64,000 bases of DNA, from the NCBI GenBank assembly GCA_900554515.1, contig USHN01000001.1, forward strand, positions 109,848-173,847, given 5' to 3'. The notes under the pieces are model-generated. The model saw nothing but the letters and a program-made list of their open reading frames with translations. It made no database searches and was not told the DNA's origin. The position numbers and the translations under genes are program-made. Positions 24,657-33,913 of the stretch are shown piece by piece. This DNA is from an uncultured Acidaminococcus sp. Lineage in GTDB: Bacteria; Bacillota; Negativicutes; Acidaminococcales; Acidaminococcaceae. Each line of letters opens with the position of its first letter. The stretch's first letter is position 1.

Positions 24657-25500
24657 CGTTTCTCCAAGTTGTTTGGTAATTGCTGTCCCATCATCCCCGA
24701 CGTACTTTGTTCCCTCGCAATGGTGTTGTTGATATTGGTAATGCTGCCGTTACCAGCAATGTTAATATTTTTACCCAACTTGTCGGAGTCTACCCCGACT
24801 TTCAAACCAGTGTCATCTACCTTGGCACTGACATACTCATCTCCAGCCACAACTAACGGAGTAGCAGAATCAATGACTTTACTCCCGCTTTGGTTGTCTT
24901 GAATCGTCCATTTGGCTTTTTCATTAACTGTCGTACCGATAGCATCAGAAACCTGCTTTAACTGATCTTCTGTAGCAGCCCTTCCACTTACAGCTTGGGT
25001 TTGTCCCACGGTCCACTCTTTGTTATCTAGGCCCGTTACATAACTTTTGCCATCTTCGGACTTTCCGATAACCGCACTACCGGCTGTCAACGTTCCATTA
25101 CTACCCAAATTCACATTCTGCGCTAATTGGATTTTCAGCTTGCCAGATACATTATTTACTCCAATATTCCCATCAGTAAGTTTAGCGCTATCAGCTCCAC
25201 CCACAATATCCAGTGTTTCACCCAATTGCTTAGTAATCCCTGTACCGTCGTCCCCGACGTACTTTGTCCCTTTGGCAATGGTGCTGTTGATCGTGGTAAT
25301 ATCAGTTTTATTCTGTTGCACTGTACTGTTGTTGGTAATGGTGGTGTTCAGCTTATTTTCGTTCACTCTCAACGCAAGTCCAGAATCACTGACAGTCGTG
25401 GTAATATAATCATCCCCTGTAACCGTCAGTGGCGTTGATGAATCAATGACTTTATTTCCACTTTGGTTGTCTTTTACCGTCCACTTGGCATAGCTTTTTA
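20860..25500 (-). repeat. near-identical 555-575 bp repeats in the adhesin stalk (8 units, two alternating types)
   Basis: The phrase AVSGRA occurs eight times at about 565-bp spacing. Units end in one of two modules: type A (VVSGDQYVSAKV, then DKLGKNINI) or type B (LTVTGDDYITTTV, then NETKLN). From the N-terminus the order is B A A B A B A B A. Stretches over 100 bp are identical between distant A units, for example near 23040-23170 and 24175-24300, pointing to gene conversion or recent duplication. Confidence 0.92.
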
Positions 25501-26989
25501 CATCCCCAATATTAGCCGCATTGCTGTTCACGATTCCACCACTGGCAACGCTAGTGATCTGTCTATTGCCCGCAGCAATTCCGCTGGTTGTCACTGAAGG
25601 GCCAGTAATTCCAACTTGTAATCCAGTACCGCTCATACTGGTATTCCCAGTGGTTACCTTGGTAAATTCCGGAGATTTAGCCATGGCAAGAGAGACGCTG
25701 CCGTCAGACACCGTCGTTTTAATATTTTGTCCGCTATAGTCCCCGCTGGTTCTTTCGGTACCAGCGGCGGCAATGGTTAGTTTTGATCCTAAAATCTGAT
25801 CCGAGCCGTTACCCGTACCGGTTCCCTGATTTTCGTTGCCCGTTACGGTCATGGGCTTTGTCATAACGGCATACAGCTGGGCTCCGTTCACTGCATCCGT
25901 GGAGGTCGCTGCCGTCAGCCCCGCTGCTACGTTTTGGATACGCCGATTGCCGCCCATATCGCCGTTGCCAATGGATAGTGCCCCACCGGATTGTGCCACA
26001 TTGGTATTATAGCTATACGTTACCGTATTTTGGGCGCCATTCACTCCATCCGTGGTGGAAGAAATGGCCTTCTCGCTGACAGCAGCAGTAGCGCCGGCTG
26101 TCGTAGTGCCTGCCGTTCCTTGCACCGTTCCATTAAATGTAGGTACTATATCCGGGTCACCTGTATAAGAAGTCGCCTGTACATTCTTCCAAGTTGCTTT
26201 GCGTGTCCGTCCCCCATTTTCAGTTACTACAGAAGATTCTCCTAACGCTATAGAACTCTTTGACCCTGCATAACTTTCTTTACCCAATGCCATCGCATAA
26301 TCAGCCGCAGCAGTAGCAGATTCACCGAGTGCGTTGGCACTATCTCCATTTGCGGTTGCCCCTTCTCCGATGGCTACACTATAGGAAGCGTAATCCCCAT
26401 AAGCTCCTTGAGGTGCGCCGCCCGTAGCAGAAGCATGCCATCCAATAGCAACAGCATAGCCGCTCCTTGCAGCAACACTGGCACTGGTTCCTATGTCCAC
26501 CGAATGGTTTCCCTTGGCACTTGCGCCCACTCCAGCCGCAATAGCCATATTCCCAGTAGCACCTTCATTGTTATAGTTGGAACCAGAAGCAGTGGAATTA
26601 ACTGTAGCCGTATTGACACTGTAAAAATGCACTCCACCATTTGCAAATCCTACCTTGATAGGAACAAACCGGCTGCCATTCCATGTCAGCCCCGGATAAT
26701 AATCACTGCCATTCCATACAAAGATATACCCGTTGGGATCCCCTGTATGATCCTGGTTTGTGATTCTCCAAAGTTCCTTTCCATCACTACCAATTCCCCA
26801 AAGATATGAGCTATTATAGTAATATGCTGATGCAGATCCACTCAAAAGCATCATCACTGCGGCAATAGCATTAGCTTTTCCTGCTCCTAGGTGAATACTT
26901 TTTGTTTTGCTTGTTGACCGTGCAATCTCCGATACAACCACGTAACAGTGCTTAACCCGGCTCCAGATAACTTTAAAAATTTGATTCAT
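24644..26989 (-). CDS. trimeric autotransporter adhesin, N-terminal part (frameshifted)
   Basis: A 781-residue frame with AAGGAGT before ATG. It begins with an extended signal peptide of the ESPR type (MNQIFKVIWSRVKHCYVVV, then SEIARSTSKT) and a signal core ending SASA. A YadA-like head follows with left-handed roll repeats (AIAAGVGASAKGNHSVDIGT, SVAIGEGATANGDSANALGE, YAMALGKESYAG), then neck and stalk motifs (DAVNGAQLYA) and the first stalk unit and a half. At about 24714 one T is missing compared with sister repeats (CCCTCGC against CCCTTCGC), so the frame ends in 24 nonsense residues. With that base the protein would be about 2680 residues. Confidence 0.93.
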   Translation of the reverse strand: MNQIFKVIWSRVKHCYVVVSEIARSTSKTKSIHLGAGKANAIAAVMMLLSGSASAYYYNSSYLWGIGSDGKELWRITNQDHTGDPNGYIFVWNGSDYYPGLTWNGSRFVPIKVGFANGGVHFYSVNTATVNSTASGSNYNNEGATGNMAIAAGVGASAKGNHSVDIGTSASVAARSGYAVAIGWHASATGGAPQGAYGDYASYSVAIGEGATANGDSANALGESATAAADYAMALGKESYAGSKSSIALGESSVVTENGGRTRKATWKNVQATSYTGDPDIVPTFNGTVQGTAGTTTAGATAAVSEKAISSTTDGVNGAQNTVTYSYNTNVAQSGGALSIGNGDMGGNRRIQNVAAGLTAATSTDAVNGAQLYAVMTKPMTVTGNENQGTGTGNGSDQILGSKLTIAAAGTERTSGDYSGQNIKTTVSDGSVSLAMAKSPEFTKVTTGNTSMSGTGLQVGITGPSVTTSGIAAGNRQITSVASGGIVNSNAANIGDVKSYAKWTVKDNQSGNKVIDSSTPLTVTGDDYITTTVSDSGLALRVNENKLNTTITNNSTVQQNKTDITTINSTIAKGTKYVGDDGTGITKQLGETLDIVGGADSAKLTDGNIGVNNVSGKLKIQLAQNVNLGSNGTLTAGSAVIGKSEDGKSYVTGLDNKEWTVGQTQAVSGRAATEDQLKQVSDAIGTTVNEKAKWTIQDNQSGSKVIDSATPLVVAGDEYVSAKVDDTGLKVGVDSDKLGKNINIAGNGSITNINNTIAREQSTSGMMGQQLPNNLEKRWMF

Positions 26990-27200
26990 TGGGTGTACTC
27001 CTTATAACTGATTTATAAAAGTCGCGGTTTTTCTTTAATTTACTATATAATGATTTTTTTCTGTTCGTCAAGATAAATTACCAGTTTCATCATCAATAAT
27101 ATTTTTACTGTACTGTCTGGTATCATTTTTATCAGTAATGTGTTATTTATTAATAATTATTGTTAATTCTGATTTATTTTGTTAATTTCCCTTTCTCCGC

Positions 27201-27259
27201 AAAAAAACGAGAGAAGTTAGACATAAAGTGCTACTGCGTTTAGTCGTAACTGCTCTCGT
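27201..27259 (-). terminator. long-stem terminator of the alanine symporter gene
   Basis: ACGAGAG ... CTCTCGT arms extend with mismatches to about 23 bp; on the minus strand seven T residues follow. The rest of the 299-base gap (26990-27288) is AT-rich upstream sequence of the adhesin with no gene. Confidence 0.75.
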
Positions 27260-27288
27260 AGAGATACCATTTATTTTTTGTTATATAT

Positions 27289-28848
27289 TTAAAATTGTTT
27301 ACGAGGAATTATCCTCCTTCCTCCCCCCCGCTTCGGCCAGCAGGGTGTTTCCATCCCAATCATGCTGCCGCTGAAAGGCTCGGTGCTGTCGCTGGTAAAA
27401 TGCTCTTTGGCCGCCAGCACATAGGAAAAGCCTTTGTACAACAGGGGCACGTTACAGTACACCATAATGATATTAGCCAAATCGGAAAAGGCCCACAAAT
27501 TCCCCAGGTCGTACCCGCCCAAATTGACCAAAATGCCAAAAGTGGCAACGGCCAGGCACAGGCAGCGCACTATGGTGATAATTTTCTGGCTGGTGCCCAG
27601 TCTTGCCGCCGCAATCTCAGAAAACGAGAACATACCAATAAGGCAGGTGTAGGCGAAGAGACAGAAGCACAGTGTCAGCAGCACGGTAATCACTGTATTG
27701 AGCCCGGTGCGCCCCGTGAGCGCCGATACGGATAAGAGATACGCCGGCAATTTACCCGCCGCTTTCCAGGCCGCAGGGTCCGCCGTCCACACATGGGCCA
27801 TAACCACGATAAACCCGGTCATGGTGCACACAATATGAGTATCCAAAAAAACACCGGCAGCGGACAATAATCCCTGCTCACAGGGGTGCTCATCATCGGC
27901 AGAGGCCGCACTCATGGTAATAGTGCCCTGTCCGGCTTCGTTGCTCATAAGGCCCCGTTTCACGCCCTGCACCAGCGCCGTACCAAAGACGCCGCCAAAA
28001 AACGCATCGGGATGAAAAGCGCCTTCAAAAACCGCCTTGAAGAAATACGACACAGAATCAATATTGGTCACAATGAGAAACACCGTCGTGACCACATACA
28101 CCACAGCCATCACCGGCACCATTTTGTTGGTTACCTGGGTTACCTTGCGAATGCCGCCAAAGGCCACCACCGCCGTCCCAATAAGTACCAGTGCCGCTAC
28201 AACATAATAAAATACGGAAGAAACAGGGATTTCCGTACCGCTCACAAGGGAAGCAATGGCTCCTACAGAAGACACCACGTTAAATCCCTGGGCGGGCAGA
28301 CAGCCCAAGGCATAAAAGATATACAGCAGAGAGAGGAAAATCCCAACACTGGCACTGCCATGGAACAATGCCCTGCCGTAAAAGGGCAGGCCGCCTACAA
28401 ATTCCCCCTGCCGCTTTTCTTTAAACAGCTGGGCCAGCGTGCCTTCCACAAAAGCTGTCGCCATGCCAAAAAAGCCGGACACCCACATCCAGAATAACGC
28501 CCCCGGCCCGCCAACGGAAATGGCACCGGTAACGCCTAATATATTGCCCGGCCCTACCCGCATGGCGGAGCTGAGCAAAAATGCAGCCACCGGAGAAATC
28601 CCCGTTTCCACCTGCCGTTTGGCTGTTAAAAGCCGGATGGCCTGGGGAAAATGGGTGAGCTGCACAAAGCCCAGCCGCAGGGTAAAATAAATCCCCGATC
28701 CCACCAGTACCACAATTGCCAAAGAAAAACTTCCCAAAAGGGGGATACTGTGGTACCAGGACACCATGGTAGGCACATCCCAGAAGAAGTCCGAAAGCGG
28801 GCCCACAAACCGGAGCACCGAATTAATCCATGCAAACACATTTTCCAT
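27289..28848 (-). CDS. alanine/glycine:cation symporter (AGCS family)
   Basis: A 519-residue inner-membrane transporter with about 10-11 membrane segments. The family signature is visible: SSAMRVGPGNILGV, the GGPGALFWMWVSGFFGMATAF region and GVKRGLMSNEAGQGT. It couples alanine or glycine uptake to Na+ or H+. The last 45 residues are hydrophilic and proline/arginine-rich, longer than usual. It is divergent from an NhaC-type antiporter at 29008, a sensible pairing for Na+ cycling. Monocistronic, with a strong terminator. Confidence 0.92.
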   Translation of the reverse strand: MENVFAWINSVLRFVGPLSDFFWDVPTMVSWYHSIPLLGSFSLAIVVLVGSGIYFTLRLGFVQLTHFPQAIRLLTAKRQVETGISPVAAFLLSSAMRVGPGNILGVTGAISVGGPGALFWMWVSGFFGMATAFVEGTLAQLFKEKRQGEFVGGLPFYGRALFHGSASVGIFLSLLYIFYALGCLPAQGFNVVSSVGAIASLVSGTEIPVSSVFYYVVAALVLIGTAVVAFGGIRKVTQVTNKMVPVMAVVYVVTTVFLIVTNIDSVSYFFKAVFEGAFHPDAFFGGVFGTALVQGVKRGLMSNEAGQGTITMSAASADDEHPCEQGLLSAAGVFLDTHIVCTMTGFIVVMAHVWTADPAAWKAAGKLPAYLLSVSALTGRTGLNTVITVLLTLCFCLFAYTCLIGMFSFSEIAAARLGTSQKIITIVRCLCLAVATFGILVNLGGYDLGNLWAFSDLANIIMVYCNVPLLYKGFSYVLAAKEHFTSDSTEPFSGSMIGMETPCWPKRGGGRRIIPRKQF

Positions 28849-28929
28849 ACAACTCTTCCCTCCCGCATTGCGTTCTGCTTTAAACTATAACACAGTTCCG
28901 CGGTTTAGGGACAAAATTTGTAAAAATTG

Positions 28930-28957
28930 TGGACACACCAACAAAATATGATAAAAT
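28930..28957 (+). promoter_or_regulatory. promoter of the nhaC gene
   Basis: TGGACA, a 16-base spacer and TAAAAT, 51 bases before the start codon. Confidence 0.5.
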
Positions 28958-29007
28958 AATACATATTTTCATTTTTTACCTCAAGATATGACAAAGGAGC
29001 ATGATAT

Positions 29008-30546
29008 ATGGAACCCATTGACGTAGGGATATTATCCCTCCTCCCTCCCATAATAGCCATTGGTTTGGCCCTTGCCACCAAAGAGGTGGTTTCGTCCCTG
29101 TTGCTGGGGATTTTGTCCGGCGGCCTGATTTATGCCTTCAGTACCGGCGGCGGGATCATTGCCGGCAGCGCCATGAGCTTTGAAATCATGGCCAAAACGG
29201 TGGGAACGCCCGATAAATTTAATATCATCATTTTCCTGGCGCTGTTAGGCGCCCTGGTGTGCGTGGTCACCAAAGCGGGCGGCTCTCAGGCCTATGGGAA
29301 ATGGGCTACTCGGAAAATCAAAAACAAACGGGCAGCAGAACTGGCCACCAGTATTTTAGGCGTATTGATTTTTATCGACGACTATTTTAACTGCCTGACG
29401 GTGGGCACCGTAATGAAACCGGTGACGGACCGGTACAAAGTCTCCCGTGCCAAGCTGGCCTATATTATTGACTCCACCGCAGCGCCGGTGTGCATCATCG
29501 CCCCGGTATCCAGCTGGGCGGCAGCGGTAGGCTCCACGTTGTACGAAACAGGGGCATTTCCTAATGAACTCTCCGCCTTTTTTGCCACCATTCCCTATAA
29601 TATGTACGCCATTTTGACCATATTGATGGTGATTTTGCTGTCCTTCACGGATTTGGAATTTGGCCCCATGGCTACAGCGGAGTGGAAAGCGGAAAACAAA
29701 GGAGAATTGGGCGCGATCGATGAAAAACTCATGGAAGCGCAGGGCCCCAGTTCCACCCGGGGCACGGTGTGGGATCTGATTATCCCTATCGGTTCCCTGA
29801 TTGTATTCACCATTTTGGCCATGCTGTACAACGGCGGTTTCTGGTCCGAGGGGCTTTCTTTCCAGGCGGCCATCGGCAACTGCAATTTTTCGGCGGCGCT
29901 GGTATTGGGCGGTTTCGGGGCACTGGTGATTGCCTTCATCCAGTTCGTGCCCCGGAAACTCTTAAGCTTCAAAGATTTTATGAGCAACATCCCCACAGGC
30001 ATCAACACCATGGTGCCGGCCTATATCATTTTGACCCTGGCCTGGACCATCGGCTCCCTGTGCCAAAACTATCTGGGCACGGGCAAATACATCGGTATGC
30101 TGGTGGAAACCAGCCACCTGCCCATTCAATTAATCCCCGCCATTGTGTTTCTGGTGGCGGCGGGGCTGTCCTTTTCCATCGGCACGGCCTGGGGCACCTT
30201 TGGGATTTTTATCCCCATTGTGGTCTTTATCTGCCAGGCAGCGCCCAGTGAAATCATGACCGTGACCCTGGCGGCTACGCTGGCCGGTTCCGTTTTCGGG
30301 GATCACTGCTCCCCCATTTCCGATACCACCATTTTGTCTTCTTCCGGTGCGGGCTGTAATCACATGCAGCATGTAGGGACGCAGATTCCCTACGCCTGCA
30401 CCGTTGCGTTCTGCTGCTTCGTCAGCTATCTGGTAGCCGGCTATTCCGGCGGCAATGCGCCGCTGACCCTTGCCACCGGAATTATCCTGCTCTGCCTTAT
30501 CCTGGCCGTACTCCACAAAAAAGCCCGTGCCAGACTGGCAAAATAA
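29008..30546 (+). CDS. nhaC: NhaC-family Na+/H+ antiporter
   Basis: A 512-residue membrane protein with about 11-12 segments. Family motifs are FIDDYFNCLTVGTVMKP near 130, the TAAPVCIIAPVSSWAA stretch and GTAWGTFGIFIPI then FGDHCSPISDTT near 440. It exchanges cytosolic Na+ for protons, or related substrates such as malate/lactate in some members. AAGGAG lies before ATG. Single gene with its own promoter and an excellent terminator. Confidence 0.92.
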   Translation: MEPIDVGILSLLPPIIAIGLALATKEVVSSLLLGILSGGLIYAFSTGGGIIAGSAMSFEIMAKTVGTPDKFNIIIFLALLGALVCVVTKAGGSQAYGKWATRKIKNKRAAELATSILGVLIFIDDYFNCLTVGTVMKPVTDRYKVSRAKLAYIIDSTAAPVCIIAPVSSWAAAVGSTLYETGAFPNELSAFFATIPYNMYAILTILMVILLSFTDLEFGPMATAEWKAENKGELGAIDEKLMEAQGPSSTRGTVWDLIIPIGSLIVFTILAMLYNGGFWSEGLSFQAAIGNCNFSAALVLGGFGALVIAFIQFVPRKLLSFKDFMSNIPTGINTMVPAYIILTLAWTIGSLCQNYLGTGKYIGMLVETSHLPIQLIPAIVFLVAAGLSFSIGTAWGTFGIFIPIVVFICQAAPSEIMTVTLAATLAGSVFGDHCSPISDTTILSSSGAGCNHMQHVGTQIPYACTVAFCCFVSYLVAGYSGGNAPLTLATGIILLCLILAVLHKKARARLAK

Positions 30547-30573
30547 CAGGAATCGAAAAGTATACGACTATAG

Positions 30574-30621
30574 AAAAGACCAGGAACACAGCAAAATCGT
30601 TGCTGTGTTCCTGGTCTTTTA
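30574..30621 (+). terminator. strong terminator
   Basis: An 18-base perfect stem (AAGACCAGGAACACAGCA and complement) with TTTT, closing nhaC. It works in both directions. Confidence 0.92.
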
Positions 30622-30661
30622 CCTATACAAGCGTTTGGGAGCGGTATTATGGTTTATGTGA

Positions 30662-31093
30662 TTATTTCACGATGGTTACCGGGCAGGGCGCACTTTGAGA
30701 AACTTTGGTGCTTACACTCCCCAGGAAGAACCCGGCCAATACCCCCATACCGCGATTGCCCATGACAATCATATCCACATCGCTTTTTTCTGCTTCCAGA
30801 CAGATCCGTTCGGCAGGATCAATATCCACCACTTTCTTATAGGTCACATTCTCATATTTGGTCTTCTCTACTTCTTTTTTGGCGTCATCCAGCGGTGTAG
30901 GTGCGCCCTCTTCCACGATAACATGGCCGTCCTTGTCTTTCTTGGGCGGTTTGATCCGGGAGAGATCATAAGGAATATCGATGTTCAAAACGATGAGCTG
31001 GGACTCAAATTTCTCTGCAATTTCTACGGCAAATCCCAAAGCCCGCAGGGCGATTTTGGACCCGTCCACCGGAACCAGGATTTTATTGATCAT
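30662..31093 (-). CDS. universal stress protein (UspA family)
   Basis: A 143-residue UspA fold protein with the ATP-binding pattern GNRGMGVLAGFFLGS near 113-127 and the start ILVPVDGSKIA. It differs from its two neighbours by an internal lysine-rich insertion (KPPKKDKDGHV) near 60. Function is broadly stress survival through ATP/AMP binding; no specific partner is visible. Last of three tandem usp genes, 27 bases after the second. Confidence 0.92.
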   Translation of the reverse strand: MINKILVPVDGSKIALRALGFAVEIAEKFESQLIVLNIDIPYDLSRIKPPKKDKDGHVIVEEGAPTPLDDAKKEVEKTKYENVTYKKVVDIDPAERICLEAEKSDVDMIVMGNRGMGVLAGFFLGSVSTKVSQSAPCPVTIVK

Positions 31094-31120
31094 AGTGGCA
31101 CCTCCTTGTCACTGCGAGAG

Positions 31121-31558
31121 CTATTTCACAATCAGAACCGGCACATCCGCATACTGGGAAACCTTGGAGCTGACACTGCCCAGGAAAAATTCCGCAATCC
31201 CGGACAGGCCCCGGCTTCCAATGACGATAGCCGTGCACTGTTTTTCCTTGCAGATGGCCAGAATCCGCTCGGACGGATGCCCCACTTCCAGGTCAAAGGA
31301 TTTTTTGCCTTTGAAGCTTTCCAGTTTTTCTTTCGCCGTCTCCAATACACTGTTGCCGATTTTCGTCAGCTCGGCATTGCCCTGGCTGATGGTGGCCTGA
31401 TCCAGAGGAACCACAAGCATTGCGGAATTATTATACGGCTGGATCACATTCACCACCACCAGTTCCCCATGGAAGGCATTGGCCAATTCCTGGGCTTCAC
31501 TCATGGCACGCCAGCTGGTTTCAGAACCGTCCACCGGCACCAAAATTTTCTCGAACAT
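31121..31558 (-). CDS. universal stress protein (UspA family)
   Basis: A 145-residue UspA protein with GSRGLSGIAEFFLGS as the nucleotide-binding loop. ATG 31558 with GGAGGTGGTAGT in front is the start; a longer frame from 31687 would include an upstream terminator-like hairpin. Closely related to the gene at 31691 (shared SSKVSQYA ending), so this looks like tandem duplication. Confidence 0.92.
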   Translation of the reverse strand: MFEKILVPVDGSETSWRAMSEAQELANAFHGELVVVNVIQPYNNSAMLVVPLDQATISQGNAELTKIGNSVLETAKEKLESFKGKKSFDLEVGHPSERILAICKEKQCTAIVIGSRGLSGIAEFFLGSVSSKVSQYADVPVLIVK

Positions 31559-31645
31559 ACTACCACCTCCACTACGCAATTCTTTTTCATAGTTCTTATT
31601 CACCATAGAGGGGTAAATTCCTGCAAAAATTTTAATTTTTTTCCA

Positions 31646-31682
31646 TAGAAAAAGGCTCCCCCGCATGGGAGGAGTCTTTCTT
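31646..31682 (-). terminator. terminator/attenuator between usp genes
   Basis: AAAGACTCCTCCC and GGGGGAGCCTTTTTC pair on the minus strand around ATGCG, directly after the first usp gene. It separates it from the second and third. Confidence 0.7.
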
Positions 31683-31690
31683 TGCATGAT

Positions 31691-32128
31691 TTATTTTACT
31701 ACGACCACCGGAACTTCTGCATACTGGGACACCTTGGAGCTGACGCTGCCCAGGAGGAATTCTTCCACACCGGACAGGCCCCGGCTGCCAATGACAATAG
31801 TGTCGCATTTCCGTTCCTTGGCTACGTGGAGAATCACTTCCGCCGGGTTGCCAGTTTCTTCCGCGTACTCTACGGCGCCGGTATATCCTTTCATTTCTTC
31901 CCGGGCCTTATCCAAGGTAGCAAATCCGGCTTTTCTCATGGCCTGGTTATTTTGGTCAATGAGTGTCTGGTCCAGGGACAACTGCAGCAGGTTCAAAGAG
32001 CCATAGGGCACCATCACCGTGAGCACAATCAGCTCGCCGCCGTATTTTTCTGCCAGGCTGCGGGCAACGCTTAGGGCTTTAAACGAAGTTTGCGATCCAT
32101 CCACAGGCGCTAAGATTTTTTCAAACAT
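31691..32128 (-). CDS. universal stress protein (UspA family)
   Basis: A 145-residue UspA protein with the ATP loop GSRGLSGVEEFLLGS and the start ILAPVDGSQTS. First of the trio, lying 60 bases after the unknown helical protein (32189-33712) on the same strand. Confidence 0.92.
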   Translation of the reverse strand: MFEKILAPVDGSQTSFKALSVARSLAEKYGGELIVLTVMVPYGSLNLLQLSLDQTLIDQNNQAMRKAGFATLDKAREEMKGYTGAVEYAEETGNPAEVILHVAKERKCDTIVIGSRGLSGVEEFLLGSVSSKVSQYAEVPVVVVK

Positions 32129-32188
32129 ATAATCCCCTCCCCCACTGGATTCTTATAGATTGTATTCGTTTTTTCCCCGAAAAACCCT

Positions 32189-33712
32189 TTATTTTTTTCG
32201 GAACAAAATGGTTTTTGCCTTTGCCTGGTTATCCGTATTGCTTTCCTGCAGCAGTAGTTTTTCCACTGCTTCCCGCAGCGCAGCGGAAAGCGTATACCCC
32301 AGGTCCTGCCACTGGCTGACAATGTCTAATGCCGCATGGCGGTTCATCAGCGCAGGCGACAGCAGCGCCGCCTGCAAGAGTTTTTCCCCCGTACCGGGAA
32401 AGCCGTACAGCTGGCTGAGGATGCGGTTGAGATCCATATAGGACCCTTCCAGCTGGTCACGCAATGTGAGTGGTTTGGTCTCATCAAGCGCCATCCCGGG
32501 CAGCAATTCTTCATACAGCTCCATCACATGGTGGTCATGATGGGCGTCACCATTTAGCACATAGGGCAGGAGCTCCACATACTGCAGGGGATTTTGGATG
32601 ACGTGCTGCACGGCTTTGTCGGTATAGGGCAGTTCCAGCGCCCGGGCAAGGGCAAAGCCTTTTCCTTTTTCCATGGCGTCCTGCACCGTCTTGGCACAGG
32701 CAAAGGTTTGCAGCACGGCGCCGCAGGCTTTTTCCACACTGTCCTGGGCACTGCCCTGCAATTTGGTATGGGCGTACTGAAGAATACGCCACACGATCTC
32801 ATAGTCTTCCAGCGTATGGGCCTGCTCCTTGGCGTGCCGGAGAAATTCGCACAGCAAGCCTGCCGGATCTGCCAAACCGGAAATGCCCTGCACCGGTTCA
32901 TCGTGCAAAAGGGCATCTACAATATGGGCGGCGCTGTGAAACGCCGCAGCGTTTACTTGCGGCTGCCGCAGCACCCCCGCAAGATCCACCGCCTCGGCAA
33001 TGAGAAGGGCGGTATATTCCGGATTGATGTCGTTGTCCCAGCCGTGGAGCAGCATCCAGTGGCGAATCTCTGCGGTTTTGGGCTCCAGCACTTCCAGGGC
33101 AAAAATCCTGCCCCAGCCGTACACCAATTGTGCCGTCCCAAAGATTTCTTCCAGTGCCGTATCCCACACGGAAAAATCCCGCAGGCAGAACAGGGTAAAT
33201 TCATTGCACTGGGCCAAAAGGCGGAGCATGGGAGCAATCTCCCCATCCTCATGAAAATCGTAAAATTCCAAAAGGGTCAGGGCATATTTTATGATTTCTA
33301 CGTTATCCGCTTCCTGCAGCAGATGCACGGCAAACCACACCAGCCGCTCCGGGTCAAAATCATTGCGCTTTTCATAAATCCATTCCTGCAGCGGCAGTAC
33401 ATACTGGTTCATCAGATGGGATTCTTCAGGGGCAAAAAATGCCTTTAACCCATCTGCGGCCTTTTGGTACTGGCCCTCCATCACCTGCCTAGTAATTGTC
33501 TGCAAGGCCGCAGAGCGTTCCTCGCCTTTATCGCTCCCGGTGAGGTTCCCCTCCATAAAGCCGTCGCTAAAAAGGACGGTGGTACCATCTGCGTCGTCAT
33601 TTTCCGCCAAGACTGCCCGCAGAGAAAAATCCCGGGGCAGATACCCCCGCTCGTCCAAATGCTCGTATAAAATCTGGTAAATGGAAGGCTCGCCAAAGCC
33701 AAAGTTTTCCAT
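32189..33712 (-). CDS. large alpha-helical protein of unknown function
   Basis: A 507-residue soluble protein, acidic and helix-rich, with Leu/Ala repeats that suggest a HEAT- or TPR-like solenoid. It has no signal peptide, membrane segment or catalytic motif that I can name; HHDHHVMEL near 415 is a local His cluster. ATG 33712 has AAAGGAGACGTT in front, better than the frame start at 33754. It probably shares a transcript with the usp genes. I do not recognise the family. Confidence 0.75.
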   Translation of the reverse strand: MENFGFGEPSIYQILYEHLDERGYLPRDFSLRAVLAENDDADGTTVLFSDGFMEGNLTGSDKGEERSAALQTITRQVMEGQYQKAADGLKAFFAPEESHLMNQYVLPLQEWIYEKRNDFDPERLVWFAVHLLQEADNVEIIKYALTLLEFYDFHEDGEIAPMLRLLAQCNEFTLFCLRDFSVWDTALEEIFGTAQLVYGWGRIFALEVLEPKTAEIRHWMLLHGWDNDINPEYTALLIAEAVDLAGVLRQPQVNAAAFHSAAHIVDALLHDEPVQGISGLADPAGLLCEFLRHAKEQAHTLEDYEIVWRILQYAHTKLQGSAQDSVEKACGAVLQTFACAKTVQDAMEKGKGFALARALELPYTDKAVQHVIQNPLQYVELLPYVLNGDAHHDHHVMELYEELLPGMALDETKPLTLRDQLEGSYMDLNRILSQLYGFPGTGEKLLQAALLSPALMNRHAALDIVSQWQDLGYTLSAALREAVEKLLLQESNTDNQAKAKTILFRKK

Positions 33713-33760
33713 AACGTCTCCTTTCGTGCTTTTTAAGGTTGTGGCTTCTTTCACATTTTA

Positions 33761-33850
33761 AAATGTTTCACGTGAAACATTACCCCATATGGGTATGAAA
33801 TCTTATAGAGAATGCGGTTTTTGGTGTGTTGCCGACTCTCTTTATTTCAT
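33761..33850. repeat. direct repeat copy 1 (contains parS)
   Basis: About 90 bases roughly 80 percent alike to 36316-36410 in the same orientation. Shared landmarks: CACGT palindrome, AACATTACCCC, GAAATCT, ATGCGG, CCGACTCT, TATTTCA. The pair brackets the orphan hsdS island. Confidence 0.8.
33764..33779. promoter_or_regulatory. parS centromere site (ParB box)
   Basis: TGTTTCACGTGAAACA is a perfect 16-bp palindrome fitting the bacterial chromosomal parS consensus TGTTnCACGTGAAACA. It is intergenic, 52 bases upstream of the 32189-33712 gene. A diverged copy of the surrounding 90 bases with a damaged site (TATTTCACGTAAAACA) occurs at 36316-36410. Confidence 0.85.
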
Positions 33851-33913
33851 AAATCTGCTACCAATAGTTTGTGAAACACGCTTTCTGGTAAATTTCACCG
33901 GTACGGGAGTTTT

